In this document: piece by piece, positions 1 to 12,940 of the stretch | Position numbering within the stretch: the stretch's first letter is position 1 | Layout: every line of letters begins with the position of its first letter | NCBI GenBank assembly: GCA_000320545.1 | Contig: ADNK01000694.1 | Span: 72,501-97,764 of the forward strand | Direction of reading: 5' to 3' | DNA length: 25,264 nucleotides | Source of the DNA: Bigelowiella natans CCMP2755 | Lineage: Eukaryota > Cercozoa > Chlorarachniophyceae | Position numbers and translations under genes: made by a program | Notes under the pieces: model-generated | What the model saw: the letters and a program-made list of their open reading frames with translations, nothing else | The model's database searches: none | Told to the model about the DNA's origin: nothing

Positions 1-174
1 GAGAAGAAAGACAGCAGCAAGTGACTAACTTAAGTGCAAGCAGCAGCACAATATGGTGTCCTCAATTCTCGTATTAGTGTAGTAGTAGACTAGGTACTAG
101 TAGTAGCAGTTACTTTCACATAGAGTTATTATTTCTAATGAGTCTTTGCACAAGAACGATGTTATTACCATCAG
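1..174. other. Window start, no supported exon
   Basis: AT-rich, with short TAG/AGT repeats near 79-110. It is probably intron of the plus-strand LRR gene or its upstream sequence. I could not place a splice-bordered exon here. Confidence 0.4.
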
Positions 175-361
175 CATATCAGCTCCTTGAAATTGTATAC
201 TACGCCTCCTGAGGAGGAGTTTGAGGAGGGTAAATTAGGTATAAATGAGGATTGTAGTGATGACACAATTATGATAGACGACGTGAATAATCGCTAGTGT
301 GTCGTCATCATCCTTAACAAATGGTAACGCAAAACCCTGGTTCTGATCATACATCGCAAAG

Positions 362-392
<31 letters not shown>

Positions 393-2349
393 TTCTCCTA
401 CTACGACAAATAGTACACATAGATACACTTAAGAAGAGATGTTTTAACCATACCATACCGTGAATCAATAGCCATGGCTTTGACTAATTCTTGAGCGGTT
501 ATCTTCTTTTCGTTCGGGGACTGATGAAGAAGAAGAAGAAGAAGAAGAACAACAACAACAACGGGTAGGAGGAGGAGGAGGAGGACGAGCAGAGTAGGGC
601 ACACATTACTTAGAGGAATCATACATACAGCAATGCTGTAAATGTACTCACCAACATATACACATATTATTTCCCACAATTTATATACACACCAACATAT
701 ATACATACTACTTGCAATTTAGACGCGGCTTTAACGTATTTGTTTCCTCAATAGAAATCATGAGGCAAACGTAGAAGCAAAGAATAAATAAGAAATATGC
801 TGGTAGAAATAATAATAGTTTTAGAAGCTGCATACATACATATATACATACACACATACATACAGAGAAACAATGAAGAAAATAGAATATTTGATTTAGA
901 TTTTCTTTATCGTTGTTGTTCTTTTCTTTCTTTATTCAATACTACATCGTCGTCAAATGTTGGGATTAACGATGGCTATTATTATTTATATATTTCACGC
1001 ATAATACCATGTAGAACTAAATCAAGAAAGAGGAGTACCATCATGATTTAAATGATAGCGGACAACAAATAACCAACGACAAATGAAGGAATGAATGAAT
1101 GATCATCGTGACACAAATGAAGTGGTGACACCGGCCAAATCGCAAAATTATGGATGATTCATAAAATAAATGAATGAAACACCAAATGAAGCCAACAGCA
1201 ATACAACAACAACATGTATATATATTAATAAGATACCAATTGAAGACAACCAAATTGATGAATTGATTGATATAGTCAAGATTATTCAAAATGCGGAAAA
1301 GTCAGGATAACTACAGACAGTATCATATGCCGCAATTCTATATAGCCTTTTTGTATGCAATATATCTTATTTACAACTACAACTACTACTACTACTACTA
1401 CTACCACTACTAATCTACTGTATTAGCTAGAGAGAGAGAGAGAGCTCACTGGTGTGCCCCATAAAATACCATGTGTGCTGCTTGCTGCTACTGCTTCAAA
1501 TGCATCAACAACTTCCATTTATTATCCGAATAATGGTGTTGTTGTTGTTGTTGCTGCTGCTGCTTTGTTCTTCTCCACCTTCTCCCCCCTTCCTCCTCCT
1601 CCTCCTCATCCTCTCCATTGACATTATCATCATTATTACCATCATTCTAAATATCCGTTGTTGGAATGCGTGTTGTTGAAATTTCATTGTATTAATTGAT
1701 TGTTACAGATGATGTCGGTCGATGCACACAGCGCCGATATGACGAAATTGTCCATCAAAATCAAAACGATAGCCGTGTCATGCGTAATTATCAAGATGCA
1801 ATCCCCCCCCCCCCAAAAAAGAAAAATAGAGACACAAACCCCAACAATTGATGAAATTACCCAAAAAATATAAATTAAGAATAAATGAATTGCTTATCTC
1901 CAATGCTGTTGATTCTATATATGTAACAAGCTGAGTATCTGGCCTCTTCCCCCCCTTCTATTAGTTTTTGGTGGTATTACTACTATGATCTTCTATATTC
2001 ATTACGATGGGAATGGTCTCTTCTTCTGGCTGCAAGGGAACCCCATACCTAATATAGGTAGGTGGTATACAGATATGTTTGTTTCGATTCTACGGTTTAG
2101 AATAGATGATTTGGTCGCAGTAGAAGCACTTTTGATGATAACAACTTTTCTCACCCCCTCTCCAGGCTTTGAGTAAAGACATCTACAACACTCAATGACT
2201 CACCCGACAAATATCTTGGTGAAGTCTTTAATGGGAACCTAATATTATTATTATGCCATATATTCCAGTTATAATAATAACAAAACATATAACAAAACAT
2301 CACCTGATCCTCTCTATTCCCTGGCATCATAATCATCATAATCATCATT

Positions 2350-2382
<33 letters not shown>

Positions 2383-2667
2383 TACCTGCATTTCCTTATG
2401 TATGATGTGGCATCCCACTCTGTAATCAACTGATGATAATGAAAGAGCATAAAACAATGCATGTAGTGTCATCCAAGGAATACAAATAATGGAGAATAAG
2501 AAACATAAATCATGCATTAACAATCAACAAATTCTTTCTTTCTCAACATAGTCAGATAATCATCGTCACTAACGTCATAATCAACTCCTATAACGATAAT
2601 AATACCTTTTAGTTTGGTGTATGTTCTAGCACTTTCCATCTGATCATATCATAGTCGTGTTTGCATC

Positions 2668-2701
<34 letters not shown>

Positions 2702-3055
2702 GTGATACATTCATATTAGATGCACTTTGATGTTATATAGCTGCTGCTGCTGCTGCTAGTTTTTTTGATTGGTGCTTGTGCTATAAGGTAGTAGAACACC
2801 TTAATACTGTTTGTTAATGGTGGTATCTATCGTTCATTGTCGTCGATATTTACTACTACTACTACTACTACTACTACTATTAGTACCATTGCCTGTGCCA
2901 TTGAAATCTCTCGATTATCACTATAAACTATCTCCTAAGTAGTAGTTGGTTGCATAGCAGTAAGTAGTGGAAGAAGAAGAAGAGAATGGAATCAGTCGAG
3001 GATAAGTAGCAGTAAGTAGTGGAAGAAGAAGAAGAGAATGGAATCAGTCGAGGAT

Positions 3056-3087
<32 letters not shown>

Positions 3088-3163
3088 TTTCCATCATGAT
3101 AGTACTACGACTACTAATAGTAGTATTTAGTACAAAGTCGGCAGTAGTATCATATACACACAA

Positions 3164-3203
<40 letters not shown>

Positions 3204-4127
3204 AATTTATTGCAAAGAAGTGTGGGAACTACCTCCTTCAAATCGGAACCCTCTTCAAACATCAAGAAACCATTCTTTACGCTAATATATCATCATGTGT
3301 GTTAAAGAAGATATTATTAACATCGAGAATGAAGTAGAGTTATTAATTGATAATAACAGAGTTAACTCGGTTTGATTCGGTAGCAGTAGTGGTAGAGAGT
3401 GGTATGCTACTAGTATGTGTGTTTATCACCTATCACGTATTTGATCTGTGACGTCTTGCTCGTGCATGTGGCGAGACTGTGGTGGTGGTGGTGATGATGA
3501 TGATGACGATGATGATGACAAGGATGAGGATGAGGATGAGAAGATAACATGAGAGATGAAGAAGAAGAAGAAGAAGTTGATGATAATGAATGTGATCAAT
3601 ATGAAGATAAGACAAGCTAGCAGCGGTAGACTGCTGCTGCTGTTACTACGAAGAGTGCTACTCCTCCAGCAATGATTAGATATTAGATAATAAAAGTGTT
3701 GTTGAGGATAAAGTTTCTTCAAACTGAACGTGAATCTACTGCTTACAAATCGTTTGGCAGCTCCTTCTATCACAAATTCAGCCATTGCAGAGAGTATCCC
3801 TCCCTTTAGCATATTGCCCTAGGAGGAATAATACCAAAATGATGATGATGATGATGAACAACTTCATCAATCAGCCAAGTGTTTTCCTTCTCCTTCTTCT
3901 TCTTCTTCTTCTTCTTCTTCTTCTATTGCTGTTTTCTCTCTCTCCTCCCTCCCTCCCCCCCCCCCCTCTAGTCAGCAACATGATATAAAAATTGAATAAG
4001 TACACATATTGGAAAGCACTATCCGTGCTTCATTCTACATTTATTTATTGATTGATTAATAATACCGCATGAATGGAGACTATCAATTGGCCTTTTTTGA
4101 GATGGCCTTCCATTATTCTATAACTCC

Positions 4128-4190
<63 letters not shown>

Positions 4191-4733
4191 CATCAACGAT
4201 AATGATTTAAAGTCAATTGTAAGGAGCCAATTCCTAGCTGCTTTGAATGTAGTAGGAAGAACACATTGCATTCCAGTACGGGGGTATGAATGATGAGTGT
4301 CTTAACGCTCAAACGGATTATCTCCTCCTTCTCTTCCCCTCCTCCTCCTCCTCCTCCTCCTCCTCCTCCTCCTCCTACAACTCGCTTCAAATGACTCACT
4401 TGATCTCATTCGTGTGTTGTTTCACACTGGTTTTCCCATCACCCTCATCACTGTTTCCAGCCTATTTACAGGTATTGATGCTCGATTGATGATCACAAAG
4501 GGGTATGTTTGTCAAAACATTATTGCATATATTCCGTGTGTAGGTGGGTCGTCGTTCAAAGTGCTTCTTCTTCTTCTTCTTCTTCTTCTTCTTCTTCTAC
4601 TTCTCGGTTGGTTGCATCTTGCTACTACTACTACTACTACTACTAGCACCTCATTAGACGAATATTGACTTCTTCTTTCATGCATGCTACTGAGATCTTT
4701 TGCAGGTATTTCACATGCCCCAATCCTTAAAAT

Positions 4734-4768
<35 letters not shown>

Positions 4769-5549
4769 ATTATTACAATAATAGGAACGAAGAAGAATAA
4801 TAATAAGAAGAAACGATGTTTCATCAGATCTTGTCATTATTATTGTGAGCAAGTACTCACTGTTGTTTGTCTCAATATCAGTTGAAGTGTGGTTATGAGA
4901 TGCACTTGCAGTGGTAGTAGAGAAAGTGTAGTTACAGAACTACTACTACTACTACTACTAGTAGTAGTTGTAGTGTAGTAGTAGCAATAGTGTAATAGTT
5001 GTAGTAGTAGTAATAGTACCGTCTTTTTGAAGTGGTGGCTCCCCAGAGCTCCACTCGCATAGGTGTCCGAATAGTGGAATCCAACACGGCAAAGTGTGTA
5101 GTATAATTCCACCCTAAGTGGTAATAGTAGTATAAGTGGTGGTAGTAGTTGTAGTGGTAGAGGTAAGAAGTAGTAGTTGTAGGATGATGATGATGATGAT
5201 GATGAGGATGAAGATAAAAGTAGCCATAAGTACCCCAAAATGAAGTAATCTCCCCCCTTCCCTCCCCTCCCCTCCCCTCCCTCTTTTACTCTCTCTGTGT
5301 ATGCGTGTTGCTGTATGAACAGTTAGAAATAATTGAAGATAAAGCATTGGTGACTCCCACTATCTTTCACCTATCCTATCATCATTATCATCCTATCATC
5401 ATCATCATCATTATCACTCATCAAGTACTTGCTCCGATGTCTTTCTTCACGCTGATGGCTGGTGTTTCAACAGCAGGATTTCCAGGGAAAAACATCTGAG
5501 CAGGTGGATGGTGAGTTTATTTCTACATCGCCTTGTGCTGATACTAACT

Positions 5550-5588
<39 letters not shown>

Positions 5589-5726
5589 TTAGGCACCTTA
5601 GCTTTGACTTTCTCCCTGAAACCAACTTTAACATTCTTTGCCGACACGATTGTGAAAATCAGCATCTATTATTATTATTATTATTATTATTATTATCATC
5701 GATATTACAGAACAACAAATAGGTGA
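175..5726 (+). CDS. Second LRR-type multi-exon gene, plus strand, incompletely resolved
   Basis: Candidate plus-strand exons with plausible AG and GT borders: 175-229, 496-564, 614-637, 723-770, 1233-1300, 1709-1783, 1965-2057, 2121-2172, 2552-2573, 2630-2667, 2760-2787, 2884-2938, 3218-3333, 3697-3729, 3761-3793, 5047-5097, 5323-5349, 5474-5510, 5593-5726. Short runs chain in phase: 496-564 to 770 (HTAMLRGFNVFVSSIEIM), 1965 to 2172 (LQGNPIPNI, then VEALLMI), 3697 to 3793 (LLRIKFLQTE, then ITNSAIAE) and 5323 to 5726. These are RI-LRR-like (compare DNQIDELIDIVKIIQNA at 1240-1293). Not all phases close, so exons are missing or mis-set, and the 5' end may lie before the window. The C-terminus is a poly-Tyr run from a (TTA) repeat. 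Confidence 0.5.
1965..2172 (+). other. Best-supported LRR exon pair of the plus-strand gene
   Basis: Exon 1965-2057 (acceptor TATTAG, donor GTAGGT) is open for 30 codons and ends LQGNPIPNI plus one base. Exon 2121-2172 (acceptor TCGCAG, donor GTAAAG) completes that codon and continues EALLMITTFL. The joined sequence LQGNPIPNIVEALLMI has the N-x-I and following helix of an RI-type LRR. Phase 1 to phase 1 across a 63-nt intron fits exactly. This pair is the main reason for assigning the plus strand to the region. Confidence 0.6.
2668..4188. repeat. Microsatellite cluster in plus-strand LRR introns
   Basis: Long simple repeats: (GTA)n about 2668-2701, (CTG)n 2742-2757, (TAC)n 2851-2879, (GTA)n 3055-3088, (CA)n 3154-3201, (GTG/ATG)n 3481-3540, (TTC)n 3888-3925, a C run 3953-3966, and a compound (CA)n(GA)n 4130-4188. 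They fall between the candidate exons and supply most of the spurious low-complexity reading frames here. Confidence 0.9.
2955..3058 (+). repeat. 52-bp direct tandem duplication
   Basis: Two adjacent copies of a 52-bp unit (2955-3006 and 3007-3058) beginning TAGCAGTAAGTAGTGGAAG look identical by eye. It lies in a probable intron of the plus-strand LRR gene, directly before a (GTA)n tract at about 3055-3088. Its unit is much longer than that of the neighbouring microsatellites, so it is a recent local duplication. Confidence 0.9.
4338..5698. repeat. Microsatellites: (CTC), (TTC), (TAC), (GAT), (CA), (TTA)
   Basis: Tracts at about 4338-4376 (CTC), 4564-4598 (TTC), 4621-4645 (TAC), 4736-4768 (GAT), 5551-5587 (CA) and 5668-5698 (TTA). 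The last is inside the final coding exon of the plus-strand gene and encodes Tyr; the others appear intronic. Apart from 5047-5097, I could not place exons firmly between 4190 and 5040. Candidates at 4211-4246 and 4476-4501 are open but ambiguous in phase. Confidence 0.85.
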
Positions 5727-5826
5727 GTGAGTGAATCAAGCAATCCATCGATCAATCAGTCAATGATCATCTGTATTATAACCACGTATGTATTTATCAT
5801 TCATTTTTGTAATTTTGTAGGAATTA
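5323..5826 (+). other. 3' end of the plus-strand LRR gene, with alternative last intron
   Basis: Exons 5323-5349 (LEIIEDKAL, donor GTGACT), 5474-5510 (acceptor TTTCAACAG, donor GTGAGT) and 5593 onward (acceptor ACATTTAG) chain in phases 0-0, 0-1 and 1. The last exon reads GTLALTFSLKPTLTFF and then a Tyr run encoded by TTA/TAT repeats, with stop TGA at 5724-5726. A perfect donor GTGAGT starts at 5724 and would splice to TTTTGTAG at 5820, giving a stop three codons later inside the last exon of the minus-strand gene. Which 3' end is used cannot be decided from sequence alone. Confidence 0.5.
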
Positions 5827-6199
5827 AGTGATGACCGTGTGTGTGCGGTTTCTTTTTAGAATATTCTGAATGTTGAGGCTCTCGATATCCTTTTCCTCGA
5901 AGCCATTGTTCGCATAATGGATTTCCCTTTAGCAATATCAGAAATTAGTATATGTATTGTATGTATGTGTGTATGTGTGTATGTGTGCATGCAGCATATA
6001 TGAAAATTCACGATTTTCTGATGATACAAAGAGAAAACGTTGTTTTTCTTCTCGTGGTTTTTAATATTTCAAGTGACTTAACTGCCTTCATCAACATTTG
6101 AACAACTTCTCACTCGGTCACTTATCATCATCATCATCGTGGTTATGATCGCTATCACCACCATCATCATCATCATTATTGTCAGTAGCAGCAGCAGAG

Positions 6200-6236
<37 letters not shown>

Positions 6237-6393
6237 TCATCTTCGTCGTTATCGTCAGTAGCGACATACTCAATGATATAATTGCTTTGTATTGCTGTCC
6301 GTATCTTCTCCAACCCCTGATTATATTACATGATAATACCAAAACAGAACCATCACATCATCATCATCATCATCGTCGTCGTCATTACCATCA

Positions 6394-6429
<36 letters not shown>

Positions 6430-6584
6430 CAGCAGCAATTGTTAGTCGATAATAATACCTTATGGCCAATATTGTTGTTGGAAATATCAAGCTCTTTCAT
6501 GCCGCATCCTATCGATTTGAGAGCCGAGCATAGTGCCTGATGAGCATAGCAGCAATTAGGATATCACCACCAACTATAGAAACA

Positions 6585-6616
<32 letters not shown>

Positions 6617-6693
6617 CCTGAAGGCCAGAATAATCTTCCTTATCACATACTTGACACTCGCTAATGTTCAGTATCTCCAAAACACCTAATGTA

Positions 6694-6732
<39 letters not shown>

Positions 6733-7018
6733 TGACCAGTCTATAACGACTCTTCAAATAATAAAATAATTTTTCTTCTTCTTATTGCTATGATCGTGGT
6801 GGATTCTCATGATCACGATACCATTTCCATCCACAAGTGTGGATACGCATTTCGTTCCATCTGGGCCAAAGAATAGGCCTTGAAGATACAACTCCTTCAA
6901 CGATATAAAGTTCTTGAGACCTGTTGATATTGTAGTGTGTGATATATAAGACAATCAAGTTTGGTAGTAAAATAACCTTGTAAGTAACACTAGCTGTGCA
7001 AAGTGACGACACGTTTAA

Positions 7019-7075
<57 letters not shown>

Positions 7076-7329
7076 TAGTAGTACCAGTTGTGAGAAGTCT
7101 TGTCCCAGATAAACCAAAGCTATTGAATGATAGGTCCAACATAACGAGCCCTTTTTGACGTTGCTGCAGAAGGTAATAGGTAGCATAGTAGTAATAGCTC
7201 ATTCAGAATTCAAGAATAATGCTTATTACCTAGCATGCTAGTAGCAGCAGCAGTGTATTAATAGTAGTATTGGTAGTAGTAGTTCTAGTATTGTGCGTGG
7301 TGTTGAAGGAGGAAGAGCATAGTGTGCTG

Positions 7330-7363
<34 letters not shown>

Positions 7364-7599
7364 GGCATAGTATTACCTGAATGAGCTGATAGACATTGAA
7401 CACTTTGGATTCATCATAACCCTAATAGTAATAATATGGTTTTGTACGCAGTGAGTAGACATACATTTTTACATGCTATTCACTTATATTCTACTACTGC
7501 TGCTACTACTTCTATTTCTACTACTACTACTACTACTACTACTACTATGGTATGACCTGATATGAAAGGTCTATGGAGTTGAGAGAATCCCCATCTCGG
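5824..7599 (-). other. Exons 42-49: C-terminal ribonuclease-inhibitor-type LRRs and stop
   Basis: Exons: 7557-7599, 7377-7421, 7085-7163, 6822-6920, 6618-6685, 6459-6536, 6270-6316, 5824-5926. Successive strands read LNSIDLSYQ, LVMLDLSFNSFG, LKELYLQGLFFG, LEILNISECQVC, MKELDISNNNIG and EIHYANNGF, matching LxxLxLxxNxIg with alternating helix segments such as ALCSALKSIG and IESLNIQNILKRN. Roughly one exon or exon pair encodes one repeat. Splice sites are strong (for example TTCAG|GTACTA and ATCAG|GG). Translation ends at TAA, 5826 to 5824. This is the most secure part of the locus. Confidence 0.88.
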
Positions 7600-8400
7600 C
7601 TAAGGTGCAAACACGTATAATGTCTTATATCATGGTGTAAACATCAGACATTTACCACTACCACCACCACCACATATGCTAATCAACACTACTACTACTT
7701 CTAGTACTCTCTACCTTCTTCTATTGGATTGATTTCTTTCACTAGAGAGCGGACTGCTTTGTCCGTTAGGTGCTGATGGCATTCTCCGTAACAATTTAGG
7801 GTTGTTCATAGAAAAACCGTTGGCCCCGCCGATAGACGTCTATTCAGTGCGTATTATTGTTAATTTGCAGTTATGTCAAGTATGAAGTAACGAGCAGGTG
7901 AATAAATCACGGTTACTATATCTGCAACGATGATGATAAGTTGGCTACTTAGGTAGTAAGATCACACCGCTCTTATCCGACGAGGCATGCTTCCTCCCCC
8001 CGGTCTGCTTTTGCTGTCAACCCCCTCATATAGAGACATAGAGGACATGTGGTGTGCAGGGTCGGCATGAGTAACCCGCCTGGATGATAATGATGATGAT
8101 AATGATGATGATGATGATGATAATAATGATGATGACAATGATAATGATAATGATGATGATAATGATGATGATGGTGATGATGATAACTACTCTACGATGT
8201 ATCTGTATCTATTTCATTCTCATTATTATCCACGGATTCTCTCTCTTTCTCTCTGTCCTCTATCTGTCCTCCTTTACCACCACCACTAGAACCACCTTTC
8301 ATATTTCCGCTTATCTCCGTATATTATTTTTCCTTTGGCTTTTTCAGTAGGTGTGCGTGTGTTACGGTAGACATTGATTCCTGTTTATTTATGTACATGT

Positions 8401-8478
<78 letters not shown>

Positions 8479-8755
8479 TTATACACATCTTATTCCGTGT
8501 GAAACGCACCGTAATTCATATGTAACATCTTTCAAGAATAACATCATCCGAATGATAATCAGATATTTTTACATTAATATACATTACATACTACTCTTAT
8601 GTATCTGACCATGAAGGAAATTTTTAAGTCGTTTTGTGACTGAATAGACTCCTGCATCTATGAGGCCTAATGACATACATACGTGCGCTATAATTCTGCA
8701 TACGAGTCATCAAGTTGTGGTAGTAGCCTTGGACGAGTGTGATTTGCATTTGGGT

Positions 8756-8788
<33 letters not shown>

Positions 8789-9086
8789 GCAATGATGGTA
8801 ATGATGGTGATGATGATGGTTAGTGCCAGTGATAAAAAACAGAATGACGATGATGACTAAAAATACTCTCCATCCACCAGTAAACAGCAGAACAACCCAT
8901 TGTTATCATTCATTCATTCATTATTACTCATTAGATGTGCTTTGGCCTCAGTGTCGGTAGATGCCAGCTGTTGATAAAATAACGGTCAAGTTAGCGAAGA
9001 TGATGACGATAATGATAATGATAATGACCATCAGAGTAATGAGAGATATGATGTTATCAACAATAAATGCCAAGTTCCAAATATGA

Positions 9087-9121
<35 letters not shown>

Positions 9122-9453
9122 ACAGTTTACTACTCACATTGAGGGCCACATGCACCCATCTACACATACTCTCGGTGTTTGAAAAGTATCGTAATTTCTT
9201 TTTCAATCCTATGAATAACGAAGAATCATCCATTGTAAGAGCAGAATGACGACGAAAGAATCGCACTCCAACGATTTAACCCCCCCACATTCTCACTACA
9301 AAGTCATCATAAAAGTGTGACGATAGCGAATGAGCACGAGCGTAAAGATGTTGTTGATAGACCTCCAACATAGGATGATGATGGGCTGTTATTATCATTA
9401 CTACGACATGGTGATGCCACATGATGTTGATCATCAAACTCCTCCTCCTCATC

Positions 9454-9485
<32 letters not shown>

Positions 9486-9616
9486 CTACTACTACTACTA
9501 CTACTACCAGCAAACATGCCAGTTACTATCTTGACAACTGCTATTCCCATTGCTCGTAGAGATTTTAGAGCTTGCCAACAAAGCTGTCTAAATATATTCC
9601 ATCTAGTACACACACA

Positions 9617-9660
<44 letters not shown>

Positions 9661-10764
9661 AAGAGGAAGAGGAGGAGGAGGAGGAGGAGGAGGAGGAGGA
9701 GGAGGAGGATATGTACGATTATTTGCAGTACCCAATGACGACATCATTTCTTGGAAGGAAGAGGGGAATGAACATGAGGCTCATGATGGGTGCTTATACC
9801 GTGTAATAACCGCATATAATTCGAATCATTCATATATCATTCTTGCATAATATATGCGACAAAATAGTAGTAGTAGTAGTAGTAGTAGTAGTTGTACCCG
9901 TTAAGTCGTATCTTCCTTCTACTTTGTCCAGATCCCACACGTTGATGATGATCTAACAACTCCGTCTCCACTTCAAATACCATTCTTTGCAGCTCTGTTT
10001 TGACATCTTGCTTTATGGAAAAATGAGGGGCATCTACAGGGCCAGACGCCTAACAGAAGAGGAATCATTTACTTTTACATTAGGAATGATAATGATGCTA
10101 ATCTTGAATTTTGACCCAAAATGAATGTGTAGTGGTGTATCGATGATTCTCTTCCATAACTCTATTTCTTACTTTTCTGTCAAAGCACCGCTTGAAATCG
10201 ATTTGCAATAGAGTACTATCGTCCTTTACCTATGATAAGAGTAGTGGTGGTGATGATGATGAAGAAGAAGAGAGGCTCTACTCACTCTTCTATCCTCTAC
10301 CACTTAAATCACGGTTATCACAGAACAAACATGAAATGTGGAGTGCCAAGGATTATTATTCCGATTTAGTATTAGTGCCGCTAATAATGCTACTAATAAT
10401 AACAATAAACAAATAATAATGATTAGTGGGGGGAGGATAAATGACCATAAAATTATCGAAATGCCGATCACGACAACCAAGGACGTAACACGCCACGTAT
10501 GATCCTAATAGCAAGCAATAATAATGATAATAAGAATAATAGTTAGAGGAGGAGGAAAATGAAGAACAGTAACATCAGAAGAATGAAAATAGTTATATGA
10601 GTTGTCCAACGACGTGTGTGCATTGATTGCATGTTCAATCCGTGATAGTAATGACCACTACAACCTACCAGCTGCGGATGAAATAAAGTTTATCTGCTTC
10701 TCCTTTGGCAAGCCTCTCAGGACCTTTCATAAACAAGACTCAACTCACCGACCATTTGTGAGAA

Positions 10765-10817
<53 letters not shown>

Positions 10818-11856
10818 GTGTGTGTGTGTGTGTGTGTCCGTATTAAGTTGTACAACAGGAAGCAACCTGCACTAACACCATCAATCATCATCATCTTCAT
10901 CGTCATCATGATCATGCATCAACCTCTGCACTCCATTCTTCCAAAGTGACGGCATTCTTGTTTTCATTGTTGGTAAGCACAATAGCCGTGTGAGTTAGCA
11001 GCAGCAACAAGATAGCAATAGTATAGAGTAATAGGAATAGTTGTAGCAGCAGTCTCACTATGTAGATTTGATCCTTGATGGATTTATAGAACATTTATTC
11101 AGACGACAACTTCGCAATGAGAACAACGATGAGTGGTAGTAGTAGTGATGGTGATGATGATGGTGATGACGTTGGTGGTGATGGTGAGCATAATGGCTGA
11201 GTACTAGTGCATGTAATGTACCTGGATGAATTCCATCACACCTACACCAGGAGCCATTGGCTGACACTTAAATGTGTAAACTGTGGGACAAAAGATGCCG
11301 TATAATGGCCTGATGATGATCATCAATGTACATAGAAGAAGAAGAATAATAATAATAAGAGGAGGAAGATGGTGAAGGGGAAGAACAGTACCACCTTTTC
11401 TTCATTTATTCATTCGTTCATTCATTCATTTATAGTGGAAATCATTAGGGCTAGCGATGAGAGAAATTCGATAAGATTTTGTTATTGTTGTTCTTTTTAT
11501 TATTACTATTATTATTATGATTATTATTATTATAATGATTGTTATCAGTATCATCATACGTTCTTTGTGCCCATATCCAGTTGAAGACACCGAACGAATG
11601 CACAACGCACATATCGGACCTAATAATAATAATAAGAAGAAGAAGAAGAAAACAAATAGTGGGTTTGTGTACTATTTCCAACAATACACCACAATTTCTC
11701 AACTACTGCTTCTGCAGCAATCCACTCAAGTGTTTATATTGTGTTGTGGTTTATCATTACTTTCTCCAATATCAACAAGTCATACAAAAAAAAAGTTCCT
11801 TCTCCTCCTCCTCCTCCTCGCCGTGTTGTCATTGATGTATCACAATAGATAAACGT

Positions 11857-11889
<33 letters not shown>

Positions 11890-12658
11890 AAAGTAGTAGC
11901 TGCAGGAACGACCAAGGCAGCAAAAATGCCGTGAAGTAAAAAAACCTCAGCAGCACTATTACAGTTTAAACTAATAAACGTTGTTACTTGGTTGATGTGA
12001 TATAGAGAATCAATCATATATATCTCAAAAAGATAAACATCAAATCAGTGCAATAGCAATAACAACAACAACAACAACCTGATGTCATCTGGTTTGTACA
12101 TGAGCGGATGAGAGAACGATTCCAGCCCTTCTAAGTTGCAATATAGCAACGAAGGAGCATTGCCTGAGCTGAATTTCTTCTTCACTTTAACCTAATATTG
12201 GTGACACGGTGAGGCAAGTACTTAATAAAGTATGTTGTTTCTTCACCCGAAGAGAAGAGGCGAGTGAGGAGGAGGAGGAATGCTTGGAAGAACATTTGAA
12301 TGCGTTGTTGTGTTTGTGTGTTAGTATGTGTAGCATCCTGGGTAGTTCAAACTAATGTAGTGAAACTGTTGTATATCAGCATGTGTATCTATCTATCTAT
12401 TTATCTATTTGCACCACCACAAACTAAATGCACAATCATATGCCTCCTCCCTCCTACATTTGATTTTCATCTATGTCTCAAAGTGTTTCAGGCCTTCAAC
12501 AACAACAACAACTACTACTACTACTACTACTACTTCTCCTACTATTTCACCAGCAGCACCTTGCATACTTCCCATTGTGGCCAGATGGGGCAGAAAAAAC
12601 TAGAGAAAATATTAGGAGCACTTATAATGGTCCACTCCATCCTATCCTTCTCCTTCCT

Positions 12659-12689
<31 letters not shown>

Positions 12690-12905
12690 CTACTACATGT
12701 TTTGGACTTTTGTTGTCATCGTTATTCTATGAGCATCAACACCTACCTCATTTGCTCGAATATGTAGTCCTCTTCGCACTCATCCCTTAGTTTCCGTACA
12801 AAAAAACTACATACAGCACATGTGTTGAAGAAAGTGCCATTTCATCGTGTGAGGAGAAGGAACTTTGTTTAATTGTTCGTGTGTCTTTTGTTTTAAAGCG
12901 CATGG

Positions 12906-12940
<35 letters not shown>

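Noticed and set aside
235-504. Minus-strand exon-like readings (SPNEKKITAQELVKAMAIDSR-type, with CAG and GTATGG borders)
   Set aside because: Attractive, but the same DNA has plus-strand exons (175-229, 496-564) that fit the neighbouring plus-strand LRR exons. Left as a minor alternative.
6981-6997. 17-nt minus-strand mini-exon with TTTGCACAG acceptor and GTTATT donor
   Set aside because: Its length would break the phase between exons 44 and 45, which join perfectly without it.
9600-9710. Repeat block that could be mistaken for a CRISPR or minisatellite array
   Set aside because: Simple (CA)n and (GAG)n tracts without spacers, in a eukaryotic intron.
12409-12470. Minus-strand open segment MKIKCRREEAYDCAF
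   Set aside because: Phase works on entry but not on exit to the next exon; the exon at 12222-12337 fits both sides.
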